From Takashimella koratensis (taxonomy: Eukaryota; Basidiomycota; Tremellomycetes; Trichosporonales; Tetragoniomycetaceae), in assembly GCA_003116875.1 (NCBI GenBank), contig BCKT01000005.1, positions 372,001 to 436,000 on the forward strand: a stretch of 64,000 nt of DNA, read 5' to 3'. Made by a program: the position numbers and the translations under genes. Of the stretch, positions 23,957 through 37,030 are shown one piece after another (the stretch's first letter is position 1; every line of letters starts with the position of its first letter). Below the pieces are notes generated by a model, which was not told the DNA's origin, did no database searches, and worked only from the letters and a program-made list of their open reading frames with translations.

Positions 23957-25821
23957 TGCGTGGAGGTAGACGCGGCGGAAGGGAGGGAGATGAAGGAAGC
24001 GCGAGAAGGAGGTAGTAAGGATTCAAGGCGAGGAAGAGGGCGTGATGAGTCTGGCTAGATGGAGAGGTGATAGTATCCCGTCAGCGTGGTGTTCGAGGTG
24101 GTATGGTGGTGGTAGCTCGGTATGAGTGATGTAGCCGACTAAACACGCCCGAATCTGAATAGGTCTTTGGATGAGGCCAAGCAAGGGCCAAGCATGTTGC
24201 TAGGCGCGTGCAGCAGGATTGACGAGTACTTGGCGCAACAACACTCACGTATGCAATGCCGCCGGGGGTACCGATGGGGTGGTGTGGGTGGGGGTGAGGA
24301 TGGGGATGTTGGTTGAATGGATACTCAAAGCGTGATGCGTTGTTGTTATGGTGGGGGTTGGTAGGTAAGTCGTAGGATGGCTTAATGGTGCAGGGACAAA
24401 GTGACCGCGGAACGACGGGGGCCAGCTACTGTGCTACAGGGCAAGGAGCCTGTTTTCCCTGGCGCGTGTAGATGAGAGAGGCAGGATCCGACAAGGGGAG
24501 AGGTGGTCGGCTCCGTGTCCAAGCTCGAGGGATTGTCAGGAAAGAGGTGGTGAGGGGTGCGGTGGGTGGTGAGCGATGGTGATGATGGTGGTGGTGGTGG
24601 TGGTGGTGGTGGTGACGGGTGACTGGTGACTGGTGACTGGTGACTGGTGCGCGATGAATTGAATCCACGAGCCGTCTCACTGTCAGTCTAGGGCGATCGA
24701 TACTACCGCAATCGGAATCATAATGTTCATTCCTAATCCCCAAAGCCAAGACTAATCAGCATCCCTAATATCTCTCCTGGAGATCAACAAGATCCAATTG
24801 CTTCCGCGTCCACGCGTCAACGTCATCCAGTGTACGAGACACAAGCTACTACACTACTACTACCGGTGCACTGTGCTGTGCACTGCTTCCCACCTCGTTG
24901 GCTCGTGTATCCCATGTACTGTACATCGCTCTCTTTCCCGGTCTTGCAGAAGACGACATCCTTCTCAAGACCAGAGTAAACACTTGCAAAGCGAAACGGG
25001 AAAGGGAAAGAGGAGCACCGCGACAAACGAGAACCCACACTCACAGTGACTTGGTCCCATCCCATGTGCACCCCTTCGATCACCGAGGCAGGGAGGCGGT
25101 TGAGAAGATACCGCCGGCATTTTAGCCGGTACCAGGAAGGTAAAGGCCAATTGGTTTGCAGCTCACCGCAACCAAACTCAAGCTTGCACTCTCTGCTGCG
25201 CATGAGACGCCTTCCCTGCACTTTGGGTCTTGGCCTTCCGTCATGCCCGGTTCATCTACTGCGTGAGTATTACATGGTACTGTACGTTCTATTCGGATTG
25301 TCTCGTATGGGGAAAATCTAGAGTGGCACCTGGCTGTAGTCCAAAAGTTCATAACCCGATATTCTGCATTTTCGTCAACGACAAAAAATACCTATGACTG
25401 CTTATATCTCGACAATCTACTACTACAACATCCTAATTCGACCTCATTCTCGGGCTCATAGGGGGGGTCTTTCATACCTGGCTGGGTTTTGACGCTTGGT
25501 TGACGAGTTCTGGGTAATACGCGGCCACTGACCCTCCCCGCCCGGCCTGCTAAGTGGACCCGCTCACACTCGCCCAGGTCGCGCCGCCCGCTGACGCTGA
25601 ACGAACGCGGGACTGACTGAATCTCATTGACTGCTTACACCCAGCTACCTTATTGCCCCTCCCAGGCTCAGGGGCTGGTCGTTCAAAGGATGGCGGAGTT
25701 CAGTCGCGTGCATCGACCGATCCCCTTTACCCAACTATTTTTTTATTTTTTATTTTTTTTTTGTTTCTTCAACCTCAACTCTTTCTCCATCTACATCTGA
25801 CTCAAAATCCATGCTCTCCCT
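23957..25821. other. Intergenic 1.9 kb with two tandem repeats
   Basis: Divergent region between the Knr4-like and endonuclease IV-like genes, so both promoters should be here. Holds a GGT triplet tract (24585-24612) and a 7-nt tandem repeat (24618-24648). An ACGCGT lies near 24811. No gene seen. Confidence 0.6.
24585..24648. repeat. (GGT)n triplet tract followed by GACTGGT tandem repeat
   Basis: About nine GGT units, then about four copies of the heptamer GACTGGT, read directly. Confidence 0.85.
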
Positions 25822-28769
25822 ATGGTACCAACTAACACTGTCCGACCTCATATTCCGACCCATATCCATTCCCCCGGACTTGCTCGTTCCTCCCATCCTG
25901 GTTTGTGGGAACAACGTAGCCGGGAGCCAAATCCAAGTCCAAGTCCCGCTCCGCGTACACAACACCCTCTCGACCTTCCTGCCCTGCAGCGCCAATATAC
26001 GCAAGCATCTGCCACTGACCCACCACACCTGGCACCTCCTTCCCCGTCTCGTAATAAAGATGAGCGCAAACGCTCTCAAGAGGCGCTACAGCGACCGACG
26101 AGCAGGCAGAGCGGGACGACGACGACAACCCCTCCTGCCTTACCCCATCCAGGTCCTCTCGTCGATCCGCTGAACCCGTTCTGGGTCACTCCCGCGGCTC
26201 CCGTTCATGACAAGGCATATAGCCCATCAAGCAAAGTATCGACCACCATCTCATCCTCACTAAAACCGCCAGTCTCACTCGCTTCACCTCCTCAACGCCT
26301 GTCCCCAACAGCCCGAGGAGCGACTCCACAACCTCCACCAAAGACGCCCCCGAGGAACAGGGACCATCCCCGACTCGGCTCTCCCTTTTCTCTCCGATCT
26401 CGACTCTCTGCTTCCCTCTCCCCATCTTTCTCCCCTATCCCAGCCCGCAGCCGCACTCCTACTCCCACCGCAACACAAAGTCCCAGTCCAAGTCCCAGTC
26501 CCAGTCCCAGCCCAAGTCTAACCCCTACTCCCAGGCCAAGTCACCTCCTCCCATCCCCATCTCCTCAACCCACCTTCGACTCAACCACCTTCCGCCTCCA
26601 CCCGACCCTCGACCTGTCCCTCCCTCGACCTATCAAGGCCGTCCACCTGCCTACCGATGGCGGATTATCCACGTTCCTCCGCCACGTCAAAACCATGCAG
26701 GAGGTCATGGAGGGTCCAAAGGCGTACCAGTTCTTCGGTACACCGCCGAGGAGGAAAGCCGGCGTGGGGACGAGGTATGAGCCAGCGCTCGTGGAAGAGT
26801 TCCATACCGAGTTGAATAAGATGGGTAGGTCTTGATCGACGAGAGGCAGAGGCAGAGGGAAGGAGAAGAAAATTGGACTGATCAGGCAGGAATGGACAGT
26901 ACGGCAGACTGGACGATGCACGCCAAACACCCGACCAACCTTGCTTCTCATGACATGTGAGTCCCCGTATCCACTCAGACTCTCAAGTCGCTCCGTTTTT
27001 ACTGACCGAAAGGCTAGGAACCAGGCCAAACAGGCAATGGACAGTATAGTGACTGAGATGCGAAACTGCCTCGACGTGCGCGTTACAACCCTGTGTATCC
27101 AGTGAGTTATAGATATCATTCATCGATGGCCAAGTTTTGCAAGTGTTTAAAACGGTGAAGATGTTCAGTGTCGCTGAATCATGGGTGAAGCCTTGGTTCA
27201 GATCCCAAGGGTGCAGCGAACGAAGTCATCGACCGAGTCGCAGGTCGTTTATTACAGTTACTCTCAATTGTCCCTAATGTCAACATTGCGATGGAGAACA
27301 TGGTCAGTCACAGCATTTTAACCCCCCCTTCCCCTCCCTTGCCCTTCCACACCTCTTTTCTCTTCACATCACTACTATCTAACACTTGACAGACGCGGTG
27401 TTGTTTCAACGGCGGGACATGGACCCTATCACGTCTCTCTCGGCTGATCGAGCGCGTCAACCATCCCCGACTCAAGATTTGCGTCGATCTCTGCCACGCT
27501 TACATTGCCGAGTTTGATCTCTTCTACTCCTACGAGGTGAGGAGGTTTATGGAGATGTTGGAGAAAATAGGAGGGGAGAATGTGGCTGCGGTACATGTGA
27601 GCGATAGTTCCACGCCACATGGGGAACATAGGGATGGGCATACAGGGTGAGCACGAGATCTGATCCGCTTGCAGGAGTTTTCATTAACACGCTGACATAA
27701 GACTACAACCAGTATTGGATGGTGAGTATCGGTCAAGTTAACACTTTGGCCTTGGTCTTGATGGGCCTAGCCTCTCATCTCCGCTGACACCAGCAGCGGC
27801 CTAATCAACCTCGACGCAACACGTACCATCCTTCGTCACCGTTCACTCCTCGGCCAAGTCCCTTACATCCTCGAAACTCCCGATTACATTCGACATATGC
27901 GGCCTAATGGCAGTGGCCTCCGCCAGGACATCTTTGCGTTCGAGATCCAACGAAGGTGCGCGGAATGGAACCTCCTCGAGACGGTAGTGTTGATGGATGA
28001 TGATTCGTGGAAGAGGGAGAGTGCGACTCGGGAGGCGGAGCAGGAGAAAGGACGAGAGGCGAGGTTGGGGTTATCGACTCCGGTTAGTCCATGCGCCTTG
28101 GATCAGGGGTTGGAAATTAGGGAAATCAAGGAAGACTCGCTATTGCCGTTTCTCTCCCCATCTCCATCACCATCTCCGCTGCCGGCGCTTCTCTGGGAGA
28201 CCGCAGGTGACGCCGAGCACTCCGCTTTGTCATGCAACTACGACGAATCGGTATGGTCTAGGTACAACCGTGAACGCCGATCCATTGAATCGAAGATCCG
28301 CAATCTCGTCGATCGGGCAACGACGAGTGAGAAGGTCATCGACGAGTTCCAAAAGTCTCGCAAGGAGGAAAACGACCGCCGAAAGAGGGTTCAGGCGTGT
28401 CGAAATAGCAGATCGGGAAGGGCTCGGACACCCCGAACGCCACGCAAGCTCACGTCGCCTAGGACGCCAAGGAGGACGGAGACGGGTAGTCTGCAAAAGT
28501 CAAGTTCTTGTTCCATGGGGGCAAAGGAGGAATCAGGTCTGGTCAAGCTTGATGTGAAGGTAGAAGACGAAGAGGTGGAGGTGAAACCAAGCACGGAGGA
28601 GGGGAAGAGGAAGAGGTCGCGCTCGCTGAGCGTCAAAAGCGAGGACCGAGCCAGCGGGAAACGAAGGAGAGGAAGGGGAGGGAAGAAGGGGAATGAGAGT
28701 CTGAGAGAGGATGAGAGGACTTGGAATGTTGCCTCATCGATCTTGCCAAGCTGGAAGGGCGAGGGGTGA
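25822..28769 (+). CDS. Divergent endonuclease IV (AP endonuclease family 2) paralogue
   Basis: Zinc-dependent AP endonuclease fold with long extensions. Seven exons: 25822-26824, 26890-26956, 27018-27101, 27191-27302, 27393-27646, 27713-27721 (only 9 nt) and 27797-28769 (2502 nt, 833 aa). Residues 1-~290 are Pro/Ser-rich. The TIM-barrel core runs about 300-560. All nine metal ligands of endonuclease IV can be placed: H345 (MHAKHPTNLAS), H385 (CIHLGS), E420 (IAMENM), D454 and H457 (VDLCHAYIAEFD), H490 (AVHVSDSS), D503 and H505 (HRDGHTG) and E536 (YILETPD). Ligand spacings almost match the bacterial enzyme. The C-terminal ~250 residues are charged with clusters such as RKRSRSLSVKS and KRRRGRGGKK, probable nuclear or DNA-binding signals. 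It is clearly different from APN1 at 50.7 kb: HLGS replaces HPGS and a four-residue TRCC follows ENM. AP endonuclease activity is inferred from family and ligands. Confidence 0.88.
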
Positions 28770-30794
28770 TCCGACTTGGTGAGGTACAGTTGGAGAGAGT
28801 TGTAAATAGCGTCAGTTCGTGATAGTTGTCCGTATTTGTATTGTTTCCTCGCTTCATGTCGATGATCAGGTTTGGGCCGTTCTGTGTTTCTAGGGACTGC
28901 TTGATGGATGGTGGATAAGAAGGAATCCAGCTGGATTGTAGAGAGCTACGAGAGATATGAGAGCGCAGCAAGGCGTCACGGCGGAAGGAGGCAGGAGCAC
29001 AAGGCTAGCGAGCCAGTAAGCTCCGTAGTGTTCATCGTCAGAACAGCGACATCGACACTTTGATACTTGTCCACGACAGTTCATGCAGCAAACATGATTC
29101 ATCTCCACGCCTGGTCATATTCGTCTTCCGCGAAACGATCAACAAAACCTGTCATCGTCAGTATCACCCTGCAACACGTATAGGAGACAGTATTTTTCAA
29201 AAAGGAAGAAGACGAGAGTTTTCAGAGGGTTGAAGTAAAGAATAGAATCAAGGCAACGACACCGAGAGGAGCTCGAAAGCCCTCTTGGCGGGCTCATAAT
29301 TTTCAGTGTAAAGTATGGTCATCGTGAAAGAGGTCTAGGGTTGAGGAGGATGCAAGACATGGGACTGGGGAGACAGGAGGAGGGAGGGGGGGGGGGGGGG
29401 AGGGGGCAGAGGGCAGTGGACAGAAGAAGAGCGGACGAAAGCGGCCGCGGATGAAAAGCTTTGTTGGGGACTTACGTCGATCTAGTCTAGTCGATGGTCT
29501 GATGGAGATGGTGAATGAGAAAGAGGAAGAAGAAGGGAGATGAGACGAAACGAGAAACTGACGAAAGTTTTTTTTCTTTTTCTTTTCCACCTTCGGCAAA
29601 TGCGTCGGTAAAGACAGACAGACCGACCCTGGTACCAGATCTCACTCGGTAGCGTCCCAGGGCGAGCCACGCGATATGCACAAGAGTAAGGGCGGTAGGG
29701 CCGCCGCTGATGGGGAGGTTGGAAGTTGCCTCCGCTCTCAGCTTGGGCTGCAGCGACAGGGGCAAGCGAAGGGGTAGAGCGGTAGAGCGTCGGTTAGTCT
29801 TTGTTGACGTTGACTTGACCGAGAATTGCGGCCGTAGAGGGAAGGGAGGAGGGTTCAAGGGACTGCGGAGGAATTACGAGTTGAGACGAGGACGGCGGTG
29901 GCGATCTAGGACCTGGGAGTCAACGGCCAGAGGGAAGGCCGAGAAAACAGCGCGGGACAAGCGGCCCTGGCGGGGTATGCTGTACCACTGTTTGCCTTGC
30001 TGCCTTGCCCAACAGCTTCGGCTTCAGTAGCGCGCTTCGGCCGCCAAAGTCTCCGGAGGCCAACCAATCAGACCAATCCGACATGACGTGAGTCCCTAGA
30101 TGGTGAACCGGGGGTTTGTAGGATTCGATCAGCGCCGGCCGTAGCTACATCGGTGGAGGACAAGGTACCGCCTGGTAAGACGCAAGAGGCGGAGGCGCCG
30201 GGGTCAAGGACGTGACGATCAGAGAGGATGTCAAGATCGGTGCAGGTTTCCGAAGGTGTAGGCTGATGAAACACGAGGGGGGGGGGGGGGGGGAGACCAA
30301 GGAGGGATGAAAATTTTCATACATTTGGAAGAGGAACGGGAAGACGGATATGGAATGGTATTCGAGTGACCTGTCATGGAGGAAGTGGCTCGGTTGCTGG
30401 GAAAGAGGTAGCAGGTAGTGAGGATTTAGACAAGGGCAGCGAGAGGGGAGGGGGATCGTGTGACCATTGCTGCATCGACAGAGTAGAGACAAGCAGGTAC
30501 CAGAGTGTATGCATGTAGGAATGGATAATTTAGAAATACCGCAGATACCCACCTACCTACCTCGGCATTCATACATCGTCGCCACTCCCACTCCCCCACC
30601 CACACTTTGGCTCCCTCCCCACCCGCTCCAGCCGATAGACGCCTGGGCGAAGAAAGTAAATTCAAGCACGTGTGAACTCTATTCGAGGAATTGGGCCGTC
30701 ATCGGTGACTAGTTTAGCCCGGCCAACAGCGAGCGACACCCAAGCAAGTGGGGCTGGGCAAGAAGAAGCAGCAGCGGTAGCAGCTGCAGCAGCT

Positions 30795-30795
<1 letters not shown>

Positions 30796-30832
<37 letters not shown>
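30796..30832. repeat. (GCAA)n microsatellite
   Basis: About nine uninterrupted GCAA/CAAG units, read directly, just after a GCAGCA-rich stretch. Confidence 0.9.
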
Positions 30833-30834
<2 letters not shown>

Positions 30835-31889
30835 CAATCAGCAGATACGCTGGCGTTGGAAGGAATCGCAAGCACGGGACACGCCAGTCCTCGTCGGCGC
30901 AGAGGGATTCAGGAATATAGAAGCAGGAAATCAGGAAAAACACCTCTCTCTCTCTCTACCCGAGGGTGAAGGTGGGTGGGGTCATGAGATAGCAGCAGCA
31001 CGACATTTTCACCCTCCCTGGCTCCTGTACTTCTGTTGCCTCCGTGTTGCAGAAAGCGGCAATTACCATTCGACCACGATCCAGGACTTGGGACCAAGGA
31101 TCCAGGACCCAGGACCACGCTTGACACTCGATAACATAATCGCCTCGACACCACCACCACCACTCACTCACTATCACACACTCCTTTACTACACGTCCAT
31201 CCTATACATCCCGTACCTCACCTCCTCCTTTCTCTCCTCGCCATCACCCTTCTTCCTCTCTCTCTCTCCGCCCTCTGCTCCACCTTCTACTAGTCACCGG
31301 TCTCAGACTGCGCTACAGCGACAACCACGACCAAGGGCAGTCTCGGACAGGTGTGTGCGATTCCGCCAAAAACCTCGTGTCTAACCCCGCCGCGCACGCA
31401 CGCACTCACCCCTTCTCTCACGCACGTACGTACCTCTTCTGTCTCTTCTAATCACCTAATCACTCCTCTCTGTGCCGCCCAACTCCCATTTTATCCTATT
31501 TTTACCATTCCATCCCAGTCCCTTTTGGTTCCACCGGTTCTTGCGCGTTTGCGGCTGGCTGCTGGTTAAACCACCTGGCCAACCGTCACCTCATCTCGGT
31601 CCTCTCTCTTACCTCACTTGTCGCTAACCCTCGTCCTTTCGCAGACCCGTGCTCATCCCTTCCCTTCCCCACGGTAGCAGTGGACTCGAGCTCGCCATCA
31701 TTCAACCGCGCGTCTTTCCGCATCACCTAGTCATCCCAACGCTCGACCGAGCCCTTCGCCATTGTCCATCCTACTCTGGTCGCGGCACTCCTCGACTCCT
31801 ACCGCTTGGCTAGGACATCCCAACCATCCCACACGCGACGGCGAGCGAGAGGCGGGCGAGCGCGTAGACGTGTACGGGTGCGTGTGTGA

Positions 31890-31916
31890 CAGACCGACCG
31901 ACCGACCGACCGACCG
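31890..31916. repeat. (GACC)n microsatellite
   Basis: Six tandem GACC units in the region upstream of the cyclin gene. Confidence 0.85.
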
Positions 31917-32254
31917 GCCAATCCTGGATCCCTGATCACCACCACTCATTCATTCACCTGCTGGGTTAGCGGGCGGAACACGAGCCGACCTGAAGGGGGA
32001 TTCGCAAGATTTTCGCCCGCCGTATATAGCGGAGCCGGATCCCCTAGTCCCAGATCGACGATCCCATCTCGTCCTTCTGCTTTGAATCTCACCGTTTCGC
32101 CGACCAGCAGCGACGGATCCAACAATCTTTCCACGTCTCTTCACTCTTCACTAATCTAATCCCGGCCTCTCGACCTCCCCACCTGTCGCCTGCGACTGCT
32201 CCCAGTCTTGATCTCACCCTCAACTTCACCTTCACTTCCCACCACGCATTCGCC

Positions 32255-34541
32255 ATGGCCGACCGTACACCAGCGCCTAACGCCGCTTCGACCTCGGCCT
32301 CCGGCTCTTCGGCATCTTCCACCTCTTCCCCGTCCACGTCTAACCGAACCAGCACGTCCTCAACGACCGCTACGACCGCGACGACCCAACCTGCCCAGCC
32401 TGGGCACGGGAGCAGTACTCATGCTGGACCTAGCTCCGTCACGGCTGGCTCAGGCGCAGGGGGCGGAGGGAATGTGGACGGGAAAAGAGAAATCCCATGG
32501 GCATTTATCGATTGCCCAACAGATACACTCATCGTCCTCATAGCGCATATGTTGGATTTGCTATGTCAACATAACGACCAAGTAGTCCTTACTCCCGACG
32601 CATTGACGAGGTTTCATTCTCGTGCCCCGCCGGCGATCTCGATCATCGATTATCTGAGGCGTATAGTCAAGTACACCAACCTCGAGGTGAGTCGAGCTCG
32701 AGACGTGTCGCAGTGTTCATTCATACTTCTTAATCCGTCTTCACCAGACACCGCACAAACTTCACCTCCCCCTGCTCCCTGGAACAGCGCGGCAGACTTC
32801 ACCAAACAACCTTGCTAACACCTCACAGCGCGTCCCTCTGCTCTCATTACTAGCCTACATTGACTTAACTTGCCAGAATCTCCCGTCTTTCACACTCTCC
32901 ACACTCACAGTTCACCGTTTCCTCATCGCGGGCGTCACGGCGGGTTCGAAAGCGCAGTGTGATGTCTTTTGCACAAATTCTCATTATGCCAAAGTTGGGG
33001 GTATCAAAGTGAACGAGTTGAATTCGTTGGAGAGGGAGTTTCTGAGAGTAACAGAGTGGACAATGAACGTGAGTACGAGGATATCTTCCCCCTCCCTTAC
33101 TCTTTCCCCCTCTCATGGCTTCCTCTCCGCGCTCGAATTGTAGAGGCCTCTCGGGCTTCAAACCAAATCTTCATGATCATACCAATGCTGATCTAACTCT
33201 TCACAGTGCCACGCCGACCTATTGCAGCGGTACTACGCCTCCCTTATCCGTTCACACGGCGGCTTTGTCCAATCTCCTCAACCGGAGACCTCCCCGTTCT
33301 TGCCTTTCCCTCGCTCGGCATCGAAGGTCAACCTCTCGGGCCCTTCGTCGCAGTCGCCTATCGCGCTCGATCCAAGCAGCACTGTGGAGGAGTCGGGCAT
33401 GGAGGGGGAGGAGAGCGAGGAGCCTGTCAGTGGAGGGAGTGGAGAGACGGGTTTTGGAAGGGAGAATGAGGTCGAGGCAGAAGAGGATGGTGAAGGAGAG
33501 GAAAGGGAAGTACAGGCGGATCAGGAAGCAAGGGAAGGGGAAGCGGAGGGGGACGAACAAATGCCAGATGCGGCAAGGACGAGCTCAGCAGATCCTGATA
33601 CCAGTTACCATACGGCCCGAGGATCGAGCGCACCCGGTTCAGGAATGGATGTGGATGCGACGACAGGGGCGACGGGGTCACCGATGAGGACCCGAGGGAG
33701 GCGGCGGCGACCAAGTGGGATGGACGTGGATGTTGATCAAGTGGAGGAGAAGAGGGAAGTACCTGGCCGTCAGGGTGGGGGCAGTAGCGCGCAAGGGGAA
33801 GGTGAAAGTGAAGGTGCAGGTGATGGAGAAGGGGAAGGTGACGGTGAGGTTGAGGGCGATGGTGAAGGAGATGGAGAAGGATATTACGACCACGACCACC
33901 CTCGCCGCCCACCTTCTTCAGGCTGGTCATCACGATCTTCCTCTGTCCCTTCTTCGTCCCGATCGAGATCAAGACCAACCTCGGCGCTCGTATCGAGGGT
34001 TCTGGGGCCCGAGGTAGGGGTTGATCCGGGCTCAGGGGCGGGGATGTTTGTTGGTTCTGGAGGAGAGGAAGGGGTCGTCCCTGGGAGCGGCGGAAGTGGG
34101 GTCGGTTCGCTAGGATCAAGGAGCCAGCCGGTGTTGGGGTACAGCGTCCCGGTAGCGAGCTCTGGTCCAGCGTCAGTATCCGCATTGGCCCCGACGATCG
34201 GACACGGGAGCCACGCAGGGCACAGCGGACACGGAGGGCATGGAGGACATGGAGGACAGGGGACAGATGAACATGGAGGTGGTAGATTACTCAAATCCCT
34301 CGGAGGTATGTTCAAGCGAAAACTACATGGCCACTCGCATCCCGATGGACAAGGCGCAACAGGTACAGCTTTGGACACCGGAGGGGTGGGAGGGGCACAG
34401 TCGGTCTCGGTCACGCCTAGGGTTAGGACGAGGGACGAACGCAGTGTGGAGAGTTTGAGACATGCGGATAGGGGTGGGAAAGGGAGGGCAGGCGGGGCGG
34501 GGGTTGGTGTAGGGGATGAAGAGTGGGGGTCGGGGCGGTAG
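32255..34541 (+). CDS. Pho80-like (PCL family) cyclin
   Basis: Cyclin partner of a Pho85-type CDK, expected to act in phosphate sensing or nutrient control. Exons are 32255-32686, 32829-33068 and 33207-34541 (668 aa). The cyclin box lies at about residues 95-240: IPWAFIDCPTDTLIVLIAHM, FHSRAPPAISIIDYLRRIVK, LLSLLAYIDLTCQ, TVHRFLIAGVTAGSKAQCD, FCTNSHYAKVGGI and LNSLEREFLRVTEWTM. HRFLI-x-G...SK and the NSHYAKVGG signature identify the Pho80/PREG subgroup. The third exon is a ~440-residue acidic then Gly/Ser-rich tail with GHGGHGGHGG-type His/Gly repeats near residue 575. Whether it is the Pho80 orthologue or another PCL cyclin cannot be told from sequence alone. Confidence 0.9.
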
Positions 34542-35370
34542 CGCGAGCCGAACAGGATGACGGTGGATGATAAAGAAGCGGTGGCGATCATTGATTGTAT
34601 TGCGTTATGGGTCTCATCAGCCTCAGCCTTTGGTGAGGGACCAAGCGATCAGTCGATATGAGGAAGAGTCGATCGAGTAAGGACCAGAGAGATAGGAGAC
34701 AGAAGAAGGGAGCAGGGAGGCAGGAAAGAGGAGGGAGGAAAACGGGAGGCGGATAAAAGTGCCATTAGTCGCTTATCTTGCGTCAGGCCAAGTAAATGGT
34801 AGATAAATGCCGTTGTAGTTTGCAAAGATGGACCAGAGTCTTGCATCAATTGTCGTCCAATGAACGATCTTTGCTGAACCAACGATCAACGCTTAGTCAC
34901 AGTATCATGAAGAGTTTAGTCCGTCGCCAGTTTGGTGCCCTCATCTGGTCAACGAGTTACATACGATCCAAGTCTACTCAGTTCAGTTCAGTTTCAGCAC
35001 AGGTCGCATGAGTTGATTGCGTTGCATGGCATGTCGTGCAGTCATCATCCAGCGTCCTTCCGCGTCAAGCCAGTGGTAGGAGCGAGAAAGAGAAGAGAAA
35101 AGTACCAAAATGAGTGAGAAACGAGAAAAGAAGGGATGGGATGGTTTGGTTCTGGGTCGAGTCTAGGAAAGAAGGGGAGCGCTTGCTACAAAGCTACAAG
35201 GTTCAAGTGCAAAATGCTGGTGTATACGCAGTCGGAGTGCAACATTGCGAGGATGGCGGAAAGGTCGACCAAAAAGGTCCTACAAATTTATAAAGAGGTC
35301 GCGGGTTGCGACCGGTAAGGGGACGAGAAGAGGCGGAGGGGGCGACGATGTGAGGATCGAGACGAGTCGA
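34542..35370. other. Intergenic between convergent genes
   Basis: 3' flanks of the cyclin gene and RNR2. No gene or repeat of note. Confidence 0.6.
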
Positions 35371-36711
35371 TTAAAAATCGTCGTCGAGGGAGAAGCCCTT
35401 CTTGACTGCCGAGTGGTCGGCGGTGGCACCGACCGATTGGTTGACACCCGACTTGGAGTAAGCCGAGACACGCGACTCGAAAAAGTTTGCCTTGCCCTGG
35501 AGCGAGATCATCTCCATAAAGTCGAAAGGGTTGGAAACGTTCCAGATCTTGTCGTTACCGAGAGCGACGAGGAGACGGTCGGCGACAAACTCAATGTACT
35601 GGCACATGAGCTTAGAGTTCATACCGATGAGGGAAACGGGGAGAGCATCGGTAAGGAATTCTTGCTCAATCTTGACGGCCTCGCGAATGATCTTGTTGAT
35701 GGTATCCGGGTGAGGGCGACGACGAAGGTGGGTGAAGAGCAAGCAAGCAAAGTCGGTGTGAAGACCCTCGTCACGCGAGATGAGCTCGTTGGAGAAAGTG
35801 AGTCCAGGCATGAGACCACGCTTCTTGAGCCAAAAGATGGACGCAAAGGAACCCGAGAAGAAGATACCTTCAACCGCGGCAAAGGCAATAAGACGCTCTC
35901 CAAAAGTCGATCGCTTGTCGGTGATCCACTTGAGAGCCCACGAGGCCTTCTTCTGAATGCAAGGGATGGTGTCGATCGCTTCAAAGAGGTATTGACGACG
36001 AGCATTGTCACGGATGTAGGTGTCGATAAGGAGAGAGTAGGTCTCAGAGTGAATGTTCTCCATCATGATCTGGAAACCGTAGAACGCTTTGGCCTCGGCG
36101 CACTGCACCTCGGACGAGAAGCGCTCGACGAGGTTCTCGTTGACGATACCGTCGGACTAGCGAGCGGGCGAGCGCGTCAGCGCGAGTGAGCAGAGGAATG
36201 GTTGAGAGAGTGGAGAGAGGAATACTCACAGCAGCGAAGAAAGCAAGGACGTGCTCGATAAAGTATCGCTCGTTGTCGTTGAGCTTGTTGTCCCAGTCGT
36301 GAAGATCAGGGGCGAGGTTGATCTCCTCGGCGGTCCAGAACGACGCCTGCGCCTGCTTGTACATCTGCCAGATCTGTAGGATGTCAGCATACAACCAGTC
36401 TGACGCGATGATGAATTACTCACCTCGCGGTACTTGATGGGGAAGAGAACAAATCGGGCAGTCGACTCCTTGAGGAGGGGCTCGTCCTCCTCTTTGCAGT
36501 CGACGTCACCGACGAATCGCTTACGCGACTCCTCGAGGTCAGCCTCCTCGTCGTTGGACTCGAGAATGACCGCCTTGGCGTCCGAGACGGGCTTGGCGAC
36601 CGCCTGGAGCTTGGCGAGGAGGGTGGTAGAGTTGTCCTTCTTAGGGGTATCGAGGGAGAAGGAGGAGAGCGCCGACGCGGCGACTTTGGAAGGGGTCTCG
36701 ACCGCGGCCAT
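35371..36711 (-). CDS. RNR2: Ribonucleotide reductase small subunit (R2)
   Basis: Provides the diiron-tyrosyl radical for reduction of ribonucleotides to deoxyribonucleotides. Exons are 36711-36424, 36373-36230 and 36156-35371 (1218 nt, 405 aa, normal length). Seen motifs: the ligand-rich helices [17 protein letters not shown] and [20 protein letters not shown], the radical Tyr and ligands in [18 protein letters not shown], the second Glu/His set in [16 protein letters not shown], and the C-terminal GFSLDDDF tail that binds the large subunit. Divergently transcribed from MSH6; the shared region carries MCB-like motifs and a TATATAA 166 nt upstream of the ATG, in keeping with S-phase or damage-linked expression known for RNR genes. 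Confidence 0.97.
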
Positions 36712-36963
36712 TGTGTGGGTGTGATGTGAGGGTAGTGAGTAGGGAGAGGAGGTTGAGAGTAGAGTGAGTTGGGTAGGACGAGAAGTGGTGGAAGGCGAGA
36801 CGCGACGCGACGAGGTAAAAGTGGATGAGATGAGGAAAAGAGGGAGAGAGGGGGTGGGTGGATGAGGAGGGCGCTGTTATATAGGGATCGAGGTGCAATG
36901 TAGACCAGGAGCATCGCGTCGCGTGTTTGCATCCATCACTCAACCAACATGACCCAGGGACAA

Positions 36964-37030
<67 letters not shown>

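Larger units (their letters stand above)
28770..32254. other. Gene-poor 3.5-kb interval upstream of cyclin gene
   Basis: No credible gene found. Contains G runs (about 29386-29400 and 30277-30293), a GCAA tetranucleotide tract (30796-30832), a GACC tetranucleotide tract (31890-31916) and C/T-rich DNA from about 31150 to 32250, which fits a long promoter/leader for the Pho80-like cyclin. Confidence 0.5.

Noticed and set aside
25811..26173. Alternative upstream ATG frame at the start of the endonuclease IV-like gene
   Set aside because: Different frame from the domain; the ATG at 25822 opens the frame that continues into the EndoIV core.
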